The position numbers and the translations under genes were made by a program. Below the pieces are notes generated by a model. That model had not been told where the DNA came from. It made no database searches and saw only the letters and a program-made list of their open reading frames with translations. Shown here piece after piece: positions 49,801-58,600 of a stretch of 64,000 nt of DNA. Source of the stretch: Batillaria attramentaria (Eukaryota; Mollusca; Gastropoda; Batillariidae); the NCBI GenBank assembly GCA_018292915.2, contig JACVVK020000295.1, positions 785,910 through 849,909 of the forward strand, written 5' to 3'. Numbering within the stretch: the first letter of the stretch is position 1; every line of letters starts with the position of its first letter.

Positions 49801-50029
49801 CAGACTGACTGAAACTATATTTTTCAAGGATGAGATAATGGACGCACAGGTCTGTCTAAGAGAGAGAGAGAGAGAGAGAGAGGTTTGATCAGCGTTGTTT
49901 TGTCTTTATTCAGGTGGAGTGATGATGGACGGAATGCTGAAAGTGATAGAGAAGGGGCGCCCGATCTTCATGCACCAGGACTGTGACTGGTTTGACAGTC
50001 CCGCCAGACCTGAGTTCCTCTATCGGTGA
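40802..50029 (+). CDS. Predicted secreted protein of unknown function, six exons
   Basis: Exons: 40802-40874, 44808-44906, 47177-47305, 48003-48167, 49396-49499, 49914-50029. Phases between exons are 1, 1, 1, 2 and 1. The product is about 228 residues. It starts with a signal peptide (MRLGLLLTMTMVCHAAS) and has no other membrane segment. It carries six cysteines after the signal, two overlapping N-glycosylation sequons (NVSINST), a CKFPREL..SW segment, a hydrophobic RYIVLVLLNGQRIVFSCETR strand, and ends DWFDSPARPEFLYR. The C-x-FP-x-x-L...W start with paired SC/FLC strands vaguely recalls uncharacterised cysteine-rich modules of invertebrate secreted proteins. I do not recognise the family. 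As annotated, exon 4 needs one extra base to keep frame; a weaker acceptor at 48017 would remove that need. No expression or partner can be inferred. Confidence 0.7.
41336..41406 (+). repeat. Pentanucleotide microsatellite (CATAC)n-(CATAA)n
   Basis: About six CATAC units pass directly into about eight CATAA units, at the end of a 250-nt AAAAC/AACGC-rich simple-sequence tract (41090-41335). Confidence 0.9.
42058..42298 (+). repeat. Compound (CAT)n-(CT)n-(CA)n-(GA)n-G-rich microsatellite
   Basis: CAT triplets (42058-42082) are followed by CT-rich sequence, CT repeats (about 42137-42157), CA repeats (to 42213), GA repeats (to 42238) and a G-run near 42277-42290. Confidence 0.9.
42880..43625 (+). 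repeat. Tandem repeat, unit 95-110 bp, six copies, with a SINE insertion
   Basis: Units share aatcatgattgttctgttga, gcttcaggatgtgtcacggc and ggctgagagacaaatgataa. Starts are near 42888, 42982, 43077, 43359, 43469 and 43564. The wide gap between the third and fourth is a SINE-A at 43170-43336. Confidence 0.85.
43170..43336 (-). mobile_element. SINE-A copy 11 (well preserved)
   Basis: Complement orientation and nearly complete: gtttgggggtttaacgtcct, gatatcaaagacggggcaac, cgaactcacgacccgagcat, and the head complement ctctaccattcgaccacccc. It interrupts a tandem array. Confidence 0.82.
44180..44296 (-). mobile_element. SINE-A copy 12 (partial)
   Basis: Contains gttaacgtccttttccacca, gatatcaaagacggagcaac and gattcgaactcaggacgcga. 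A second, more diverged tRNA-like block (ggctcgaactcacagtcttc) follows at about 44310-44430 and may be another copy. Confidence 0.65.
44732..44805 (+). repeat. (GT)n microsatellite forming a splice acceptor region
   Basis: About 35 GT units run up to the acceptor GTGTCAG of exon 2 of the secreted-protein gene, taking the place of a normal polypyrimidine tract. Confidence 0.95.
44808..44906 (+). CDS. Secreted-protein gene, exon 2
   Basis: The acceptor is GTGTGTCAG at the end of a GT microsatellite and the donor is ATGG|GTTTGT, phase 1 on both sides. It encodes 33 residues, including IQLQTGTGCSRVYGFSY and HPNAEYSAIRLM. The other open frame across it is excluded by phase with exons 1 and 3. Confidence 0.65.
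45055..45275 (+). mobile_element. SINE-B copy 2 (5'-truncated)
   Basis: Same order and orientation as 10140-10335: accacatgggcctccatagc, atcatcatgcatactaaaaa, ccctctgtggattccaccca and ggcctgggaggaacaccatt. The tRNA-like head is absent. Confidence 0.8.
45320..45453 (-). mobile_element. SINE-A copy 13 (internal deletion)
   Basis: The head half is excellent (gggattcgaactcacgaccc, gtaccattcggccaccccgg). The gtttaacgtccttttccacc block is missing between the GGGTGG end and gatatcaaagacgg. Confidence 0.8.
45501..45720 (+). repeat. C-rich to A-rich simple sequence (Cn-An tracts)
   Basis: Two C-runs are followed by A-runs, then CAAAC-type simple sequence. It is one of the recurrent Cn-An tracts in the window. 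Frames across it are low-complexity artefacts. Confidence 0.85.
45995..46047 (+). repeat. (GT)n microsatellite
   Basis: About 26 GT units in intron 2 of the secreted-protein gene. Confidence 0.95.
46567..46897 (+). repeat. C-run/A-run simple sequence ending in (CA)n
   Basis: A C11-A14 junction at 46614-46638 continues as AAAAC/AAC-rich sequence to about 46830 and ends in a 64-nt CA microsatellite with one GC interruption. Confidence 0.9.
47140..47165 (+). repeat. (GT)n tract at a splice acceptor
   Basis: About 13 GT units lie immediately before TTTCCCCATCAG, the acceptor of exon 3 of the secreted-protein gene. Confidence 0.9.
47177..47305 (+). CDS. Secreted-protein gene, exon 3
   Basis: The acceptor is TTTCCCCATCAG and the donor GCGC|GTGAGT, phase 1 on both sides. 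It encodes 43 residues, with HGENVSINSTCDLEG (two overlapping N-glycosylation sequons and one cysteine) and RRQYAFIRRA. Confidence 0.72.
48003..48167 (+). CDS. Secreted-protein gene, exon 4, frame conflict
   Basis: The strong acceptor TTCTCCCATGCAG gives PGCKFPRELHSSWNF, whose frame stops at 48105-48107. The frame needed by exon 5 reads RRLDIGLRYIVLVLLNGQ then RIVFSCETRDSNRYVI and ends AAG|GTGAGT in phase 2. One missing base near 48050-48070 would join them. Alternatively the weaker acceptor GGTTGCAAG (exon from 48017) gives an open frame throughout but loses the CKFPREL cysteine segment. I favour the indel. Confidence 0.6.
48487..49199 (+). repeat. 34-bp minisatellite, about 21 copies
   Basis: The unit is gtgggcagcaatacaactga plus ggagactgatcgtt, very homogeneous (A/G at one position, occasional 33-bp copies). 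It lies in intron 4 of the secreted-protein gene. Because 3 x 34 = 102 nt, all frames can stay open, which explains a 306-codon minus-strand frame that is not a gene. Confidence 0.97.
49396..49499 (+). CDS. Secreted-protein gene, exon 5
   Basis: The acceptor is CTCTCTTTCAG, joining in phase 2, and the donor AACA|GTCAGT leaves phase 1. It encodes SQGFPSPDKDSFLCVHFKP then EDDPFYDYVFSRLN, with one cysteine. Confidence 0.7.
49914..50029 (+). CDS. Secreted-protein gene, exon 6 and stop
   Basis: The acceptor TGTCTTTATTCAG follows a GA-rich tract. It encodes GVMMDGMLKVIEKGRP, then FMHQDCDWFDSPARPEFLYR and TGA at 50027-50029. The stop fits the phase chain exactly. Confidence 0.72.
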
Positions 50030-51368
50030 CAAACTGAACCGTCGGTTGAGACTGAAGAGGGCATTAAGTGCAAGCCCGGCCGTCCGCGAACAGCATTCTC
50101 CGTTCACACTGCCAGTGTCCACAGAGGTTGCTGGCAAGTTACCACTGAAATGCGCTACAGCCTCTGTTCGCACGGAGAATGAGCCAGCAGAAACGGTGAA
50201 CCATTCGTGTTATTGGATTATACCGGTAGCATGTGCGCCAACCAACAACACCTCTGAGAGAAAGGACCACCGACCTCACGGTCTTGGCGGCAATGGTTGA
50301 CGTGTGTGTGTGTGTGTGTGTTGGGGGGGGGGGGGCAGCCCGGTGTTAGCACGCCCAATTCTACAGGACACTTCCCACTTAAAAGCTTGATGTACACCCT
50401 CTAGTGTAAGCCACATGCAGACTAACGATTTCTTTCCTCAGTGGAGTATTTCCAGCTTGGGAGTAAATCTGGCGTGTGAGGGTGTGAGGGTGGAGAGTAT
50501 GTTATGAGTGGTGAAAACGGACAAAAATGCATTTTTTTCGCAACAAAGCAGTTTTCGTAAAAAAGTCAATTTTGTTGTGAAAAAAACGGCACTTTTTCGC
50601 GAAAAACTGTTGTTTGGGGGGGGGGGGGGGGGTGGCAAAAAAGCCAAAATTTCCATTTTTCGCGAAACATTTGATAGCAATTTTTTCGTGAAAAAAGTTT
50701 TTCTTTAGAAAAATGGACTTTTTGTGGAATCGCCAATCATAGTATGTGTGGCTTAGACTTGAGGGAGTACATCCAGCTTTAAGCGGGAAGTGCCTCAGAG
50801 TATATGGAGCTGGGCAGAAAATGCCACCTTACACCCTGCCTGCAAGAATAGCCATCTGGTCGTACATGGTGGAAGAAGAAAAGTAAAAAGAAGTACACTA
50901 GGAAATACTGTCTGTGTATGTACATCATGTATGCAAGTTCTTGCACTTACGCGCATAACTGGACTTCACATACTGCGTAAGTATACAATATGGGATCGGC
51001 CATGATGACAAAAGCAGTGTGACAACTGAATCACTGAAGCGTTGGTCTAGTGCACAGCTGGAACTGGGATGTACATCTGTGACCCGTGCAGCAGGTTGAA
51101 TTGTGACCTGTGTCCCCAGTGAGTTTGGTAAATTGAGGTGCGTCGCTGCAAGTGGCTAACCCTGGATGGGTTGTTACTGAAGACAGCTGAAGGAGCCGTT
51201 CAGTTTGCGTCACACTGCTGGGCAGATTGCCTTCGAGAAACCTATCGCGGGACATGCATGGCAACCTGACGTCCTCAACAAAACTTCCACTGACTTCATT
51301 ACGCTGAATTGAAAACTTTCTTAGTGTTGTTTCTTTAAACTGTAGATAATGCTCAGTACATGACACTA

Positions 51369-51369
<1 letters not shown>

Positions 51370-51428
<59 letters not shown>

Positions 51429-51451
51429 TGATCGAGAGAGAGAGAGAGAGA
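51370..51451 (+). repeat. (GT)n-(GA)n microsatellite
   Basis: About ten GT units followed by two GA runs split by gcgagtgatc. Confidence 0.95.
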
Positions 51452-52418
51452 TTTGAATAAGCTATTAATGTATTATTTTAGAAACATTAACTTTTTATGT
51501 TTGTTTAGCTTGTGTGTCCATTGTTAAATCAGATGTAACTAGTAAGTACATGTAGAATGGACACCTACAGTAAACATTTTGACAGCACTGCCAGTAATGA
51601 ATTTTTACGCTTGCAAGATGTACTTATTGAAGTTTGTGTGTGTGTGTGTGTGTGTTCCATAGTGCGCAGCGTAGTACTAGCTGTAATCTTGTCAACATGT
51701 ATTTAGAAGTGAACAGTGTGATCCTTAATTGTTATCTGCCGCAAACACTGAAGTGAACGTTAGCATTTTATAGGATGTGAACGAAATGACCGTAGTCAAA
51801 ATCTGTGTGAACATTATAAGTATTTCATGCACATGATGTCATGTAGATTGTGAATCCTTGCTATCATTGGTGTGACCATCAGTGTGAATACATGTACTAG
51901 CATTGCATATATCCAAGGACGTGAAAAATGATTCTTGTCATAAGGGGTGAGTACAGATGTGATTCATTATATTTAAACATTAGGATTTTGTGTGACCGTT
52001 TCTGTTCTTTGTTTATTGTGAAGAAAGTTCCAGATATTTAGCAGGTGTGTATGTCTGTTCTTGTTTGTTTCAGATCTGGGCAAAGGAGCTATGCCTAGCT
52101 GAAACTTATTTGCAAAATTAGATGCACGAGGAAAAAAAGAAGAAGCTAAAACAAGCCCCCCCCCCCCCCAAAAAAAAAGCAACAATAACAAATAATGTTT
52201 GTCAAGATTTTGTTCACAGCTAGTTAACAAAGTGTCATGGTAAAATTTTGGCATAGCTCAGTGTGTTGAAAATAGCTCATGATATGACATCTTACATTTC
52301 TCCTGTCAGCCATTCTCAACAAAATTATAAACATATGCTACTGGTCCCTTATGAGTTGAAAGATATGCAGGATGATCTTCCATACAACAAACAACACAAG
52401 AGTCTTATGCATACATAT

Positions 52419-52428
52419 TTTATTTATT
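52419..52428 (-). promoter_or_regulatory. Probable polyadenylation signal of the MALRD1-like gene
   Basis: On the minus strand the sequence reads AATAAATAAA, two overlapping AATAAA hexamers, about 370 nt below the stop codon. The surroundings are AT-rich. Confidence 0.5.
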
Positions 52429-52547
52429 TTATACATTGTAACAGCATGGAATATAACTTATCACAGGAAAATACCAAGAAACATGGTGAAAACTTTATCT
52501 GTCAAAATGAAGAAGAAAAAAAAAAAAAACCAACTCGAACAAAAGAA

Positions 52548-52553
52548 AATAAA
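52548..52553 (+). promoter_or_regulatory. Possible polyadenylation signal, plus strand
   Basis: An AATAAA hexamer 2.5 kb beyond the plus-strand stop codon. If used, the two convergent transcripts would overlap at their ends. The hexamer lies in A-rich sequence, so chance occurrence is likely. Confidence 0.25.
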
Positions 52554-52793
52554 ATTACATTGAATTGCACAATTTCAACAGTTTTGAAAATATAAGTATG
52601 ATTGCACATTATAATATTAATGCATCATATAAAGCACACTTTGGTTTTTTTTTCACATCAAATTTGATTAGCACAACAGGTTTTGCGGAGTCATGCAAAC
52701 AGTTTGCAAACAGTTTTTGTTTAGTAATGAAAACTTGTCTAACGCTGCAGTTCTTTGGATTTGTTGGTTTCTTTGGTAAAGTTGATGCTGTTA

Positions 52794-52850
52794 CTAGGCA
52801 TCACTGTAGTTTGGATTATCGAAGGATCGTGAAGCGTCTATTGCCAGAGA
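52794..52850 (-). CDS. MALRD1: MALRD1-like exon 10: C-terminal FDNPNY tail
   Basis: The acceptor is TTTTGTCTCCAG, phase 0. The 18 codons SLAIDASRSFDNPNYSDA are followed by TAG at 52796-52794. FDNPNY matches the FxNPxY internalisation motif known from LDL-receptor tails. The exon is short enough to be missed by prediction, but the phase and motif support it. Confidence 0.8.
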   Translation of the reverse strand, partial: SLAIDASRSFDNPNYSDA

Positions 52851-53048
52851 CTGGAGACAAAACAGAACACAGATAACATGGATTAAACAGACATGTAAAA
52901 GTATGTAAAAAGCAAAACTTTTCTGGTGGCAAACCAGTCACCTCATTGTTGCGTATGTATTCTCAGAACATGCTGAAATTGCTTTGATGTTTTTAAATTT
53001 CAGTGATTATACGTTTATCATTATGATGCACTGCAGTCAGGCCAAATG

Positions 53049-53097
<49 letters not shown>

Positions 53098-55584
53098 ACC
53101 TCTCCAGCGTCCTTCAATGATGGAGGCTCCAGCTCGCTCATGTGGAACTGCAGAACATAAAACAGAAACAATTACTTCTCTGTTACTTCAAGGAAGGCAG
53201 CAACAAAAAGGTCTGTTTCTGCTTCGTGTCCGATGGTCTTTATTTATCGGGCGAACTACAGACCCTTTTCACGGAGGTCGGGGGGAACAATATTAAAGAG
53301 GCAAGGTGATGTCAATATCTTGGCTTTATCTATGCCTTCTTCAGACATGCAGTCTACCCTACCCCCCCCCCCCCTCTTAAAACAAAAAAACAAAACAAAA
53401 CAAAAAACCCAAAGTGAAAGAAACCCAAAACACCAAAACAAAAAACCCCAAAGACCCCCCCCCCCCCAAACAACCAAAACAACAAAACGAAACAAAAACA
53501 AAAAACAGAAAATACTGGCAGAAAAAACTAAGGGATATACAAAATTCCACTGTGCAGTCACTTCCACTAACCCCTTCATAGGCAATTCAATTAAAGCACA
53601 TGTTGCGCAAAACCGTCAATGTTGCAAAATAAAACAAGTGTGTGTGTGTGTGTGAAGCGCAACCAATCATAAATATGCCCGGTACTCACCTCCGATTCAC
53701 CAGTTCCGTAGTCATAGATAGGGTTGGACAGACCAGCATCACCAGCTCCTCGTGCTCGTCGAGCGAACGGTGAACTTATATTGATGCCAGTGCTGTTGAT
53801 GGGGCAAAGAAAAGAAAGACAAATGAGAGACTCTTGCTAGATACTGCCTCACAAAACCTCACAAGCTGTTAAACTGTCTCTTAGCTCTCTGTTCTTAGTT
53901 TACTGTTGTCTGAGCAGACACAGAAATTTCCAAGATGAGGGAGAAACGAGGCAAACTCTTATCACTAGAATGGGATATACAGCTTTTCGGTCTTTTAGCA
54001 AGCTCTCGAATGGCTATACAGTGTATCTACCCTTGATTCAACATGAACTAGGAAGACGGAAAATGAACGTACAACTTGTTCTTTCTGTAGAGGTAGAACA
54101 ACGTGCCGACGACACCAGTAACCACCAGCAGACCAAGCACCACGCCTACTGGGATCGCCCAGTCGTCTGTAACAACCAATTAATATCTGTGAGAAACAAT
54201 TTGCACATACAAATAGGGTAAGAATAACAGCAGAAGCTTTTCTTTATTTGGTATGTCACTTTACACTGACTGGTGCAAAGTAAAGGGTTATTGTTCCCTT
54301 TCTAGAGTTGTCCTGCTCTATGCTAGGGATAGTAGTTCGTAGCGGGCATGGCAGAGGCTTTATGGTACACCAAGGTGTGGTACGGCAGCTTCTCCTCTGT
54401 GAATATACATGTACCTTTTATTGAAAAGTTCAAGGCTGGAGGCTGAAGCACTGAAAGCATGCCGCTAAGTGCTTCTTCACATGCACACCTCCACCCTGTT
54501 ACTTACTTGGATGAGTGCAACATAGTTGTTTTCCATGCCACCAGCCACAGCCTACACTTTTTCAAAAGATGGAGACATGGGATGTTTAACATGCACACTA
54601 GGTATTCATGCATGCCTGTGTATACGTTACAAAAGTGAGACAGGCAGTACCAAAGACGAGTCAGCACATGATTCTGACTCAGTCTGGAGAGGAAAAAAAT
54701 CCCAACAAAATTCCTGCCCACTCAAAGAAACTTACTGTTGCTGCTGCTGCCTCCTTGTGGAGATGCCTTTCCAGGTTTGGATGTGACGCTAGGTGTAGTG
54801 GTGGAGCCGGAGCTTGTACTTGGTGGTGTCTCACAGTAAAACCCAGTGTAGCTGTGGATACATCTGGAACCAAACAGGACATCACATGTAGTTAACATGG
54901 CACACAGTGAAACCTTAACATTCATCCCAGTGGAAACACTGAGAGAGAGAGAGAGAGAACCAAAAGGTTCAGAACACGCTAAAAAGGCAAAAAACGTAAC
55001 AAACCGAATGACAACATTTTTGGCCAAATAGCCCACCTTAAGGGCCATATAGCCCACCTTAAGGGCCATATTGTTAATGTTGTTGCCAAAGCTTGTATTA
55101 CTTATTCAATACTCATAGCACTCTGGTCTAACAAGGACCATGCTACACAAACCCGCATGTCCACAACCAGCACTATGAGCATCTGCCTTCTCTGCATGTG
55201 ATCTTCAGTGCGTATTTTGTCCTTTGTAATGCCTGCAGAAATTACTGCGTTCCAAAAGACTACACAATAAAAAGAATGACTTACGAGCACTTGGGTCCTG
55301 TGCCGGGAACTGCCTTGCATGTACCACCATTCTGACAGAAACTGGGAGGGCAAGCTGCAACGGTCCATGAATAAATACATAAACAGAACTACAATAACAT
55401 GCAATGGTATAGTTTTTTTTCTCTCGCAGTTCATGTTTTTCTCCACGACAACCATGAAGCAGATAAACTTAACAGAAAGGTTCATTTACTGAAAGTGCTG
55501 ACTGGAGTCAAGTCAGACTGTACATGAAAGGGAACATCCGGCCAAAACACAGAACACATCCTAAACCTACCCAATCATTTACTG

Positions 55585-55647
<63 letters not shown>

Positions 55648-58600
55648 GTTACACTCAGACTCACAGCATCTGCTGGGAGTCTCATCGCTCCTGTCGGCAC
55701 AATTGCTGACTCCATCACAGAGCTGCATCTTCTCGAAGCAACTTGTCCGGTCCGAGCACTGTATCTGGTTCACTGTGCATGTCGGGGTCGGCGGTTTCAC
55801 AGTTTGTGGCGTTGTGGGCCGCTGCGTTTGACCTCTAGGTGTCGTCTGCCCTGCTGGAGTTGTTGGTGCTGGCGTGGTTGACGGTGTCGGTGGTGGTGTC
55901 GGAGCTGGGAGTGTGCTGGCACTGATATGACAATCAGGTGAGAAGGTAAGGTCGTCGATAGAGATGACTGCATTAGCCGTGCTGAGGTAGCCCTCGATGA
56001 TAACCTGGAATGGCTTGTCAATGCTGAGAGGCGTCGATGCCTGAAGCCATTCGGGTCCTTGCTGCTCTCCGCTGGTCCAGATTTGTCCGTCGGCCGGCCC
56101 AGCATTGTGGGTGCGGTACAGAATGCTCAGTCTATGCATGCTGCTGCCGTAGATGTAGAAGAACATCTTCATCTGGCAACTGGAGCCGGCTGACGCCGCA
56201 AGCGGTCTCGACACCAGCCAGGCTGTGTCACCAGGGTTATATGACTCGACGTACATGAAGTGTCCAGACGATAGCCCCGTCGTGTGATCCGTTGTCGGCA
56301 GGCCAGCAATACCAGCACTGCTGCTGCCTGCGGTCCTCTGCCAGTCGACTTTATCGTCTACGGTGTTCACTCCCTGCTTGAAACCTCCGAGACTGCTGCT
56401 TTCAAAGTCGTATTTTTGGTACGCGGTGCAGCTGGGATCCGTCTCGTCTGACAGGTCGCTGCCTCCACAGTCATGGGCTGCATCACACTTCTTGCTGGCA
56501 TCGATGCACCTCTTGTTCGCACAGTGGAATTTGCTGGCAGTACAGCCTGATGTACAAATGTCAGGATCATTTAAAACAACATGAGGATTTGTTAACTACA
56601 AGTGCATGGCAGGACAATTTGGTTAGTAAATTTGCTGCTTTGGTATTTATTTTTGAGGGTGGGGTGGGTGTTGTGTGTGTGTGTGTGGGGGGGGGGGGTG
56701 GGGGGTGTGGAGGGAGGGGGTTTTATGGAGTCTAAGTAGATTTTATCTACAAATGTTTTGTTTCCTTAGCTGAAGGAATCACAGACCCAAAGGCTAAAGC
56801 ATGTTTTCAAAATAATATTTTAGAAATTGCAATTAAGAAAAACAACAACAAAAATCCCCCCCCCCCAAAAAAAAAAAAAAACCCAAAAAACCCCAGAAAC
56901 AAAACACAACAACAAAAAAAACCTGACTGTGATGTCACCTACTGCTAAAATGTTTGTAAGTGTGTGCATGAGTAACATGGGACGTTTTGTGAATTAATGC
57001 ATCATTAGTGTACCTCTGTGCCCACTGTTTGGGTGTATAATTCATGTATGTATGCATCTATGTTTGTAAAGTGACATCAATTTTTATTGCTATTGTAAGG
57101 CACCCTGACCTCCGTCTGGAGGTAGGGTGCCAAAGAAATCCACTCTATTAGTAGAAGTAGTAGTAGTAGCGGCAGTATGACCTACCGCAGTTTGCTTCAT
57201 CTCCAACACTGGTACAGTCTACATTTCCGTCACAGACAGCCGAGCGAGGGATGCACTTAGTCTCTCCTGGACACTGGAACTGTGCTGACGTGCATGTTGG
57301 CGCGGGGGTGACAGGGCCTGACTGTGAGGGCAGCGGTGGGAGAGGGTTTGAACCTTGAGCGTACACGCAGCCTGGTGTGTAGGAGATGTCGTCGATGGCG
57401 ATGCCGTACATGCTGCCTGCGAAGACACCTGAGAATGACAAAAGGCAAATTGTGATTTTTTTTTCTCGTCTTCTGCTGCAGGCTCTTACATCAAGGGACT
57501 AACTTTCAGTCTAAACACCAGACACACTATACTAAAGTATATGATGAGCACAACAGAAATGTCCTTCATCAATAAATCACAGGTGCAGATATATTCAGTG
57601 GTGTATAACATTCTCCCATACACAATTAACGAATGAACAGAAACTCTACAACAGCAACAAAAAAAGCTTTTTAAGCCCAGCCCCCCCCCCCTACTCAACC
57701 CCACAAAAACGATAAGAAAAAGAAAACAAAAAAGAAAGAAAGCATATGCTTTTGAAGATCCAGTGAACCATTCTAGTAACACAAACACCTTCAAAGATAG
57801 CAGAGCATGCTTTTCTTTCCATTTATACAATTCATGAGCTGCTGAAGAATCAATACACAACCATAGAACAAAAACAAACCTTCAAAGATGAGCTGGAAGG
57901 GTTGCGAGACAGAGACCGGGACATCGGCTCGCTGCCAGACCGCTCCACGGCTGCCCGCGTCGGTCCAGAGCTGCATGTCCGCAGGGCCACTGCTGTGGGT
58001 TCGGTACTTGATGTTCAGCTGGTGGTTGCTGTTGCCGTAGATGTAGTAGAAGAAGCGCACGGAGCATCCCGGGTCGCCAGTGACACCTTGGAATGGTTTA
58101 GACAGGAGCCAGGCTTTATCGCCCGTCTGTGCCGTGCTTTGTCCCTGCCACATGTAGATGTAATGCCCTGCCCCAGTGCCTGTGGTGTGGTCCATGGTGG
58201 GGAGTCCGGCCGGTCCCGTCTGCTGGTACATCTGCCAGTTCTGCTGGTCGTCGGTGCCGTCCACACCTTGGATGAAATCGCCAAATTCTCCGCTCTCGAA
58301 GTCAAACTTCATGTACTGGCTGCACATGTTCGGGGAGTTCTCATCAGACTGGTCACCGCAGTCGTCAACCAGGTCGCAGGTGCGGGACTGATCGATGCAA
58401 GCGTTGTTGTTACAGTGGAAACGTCCGGCACAGTCCGAGCGGGGAAGCGGCAGTTCGCAGTTGGAGTAGACGATGTTGTCAACGGCGATGGAGCCTGCCA
58501 TGTTGGGGACATTGTCATGGGAGAACTGCATGGTGAACGGGTTTCTCCTGCGGCCGATGCTGACGGTCATCGTCTTCCAGTCATTGGTGGTTGTCCCTAC

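Larger units (their letters stand above)
50030..52793. other. Convergent 3' region between two genes
   Basis: No coding exon is supported. Contents: GT/G-run at 50301-50335, a G-run at about 50616-50633 inside a TTTTTCG/AAAAA-rich stretch (50500-50710), GT/GA microsatellites (51370-51451), GT at 51638-51655, and a C-A junction near 52157. AT-rich sequence from 51450 on resembles 3' UTR. Confidence 0.6.
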
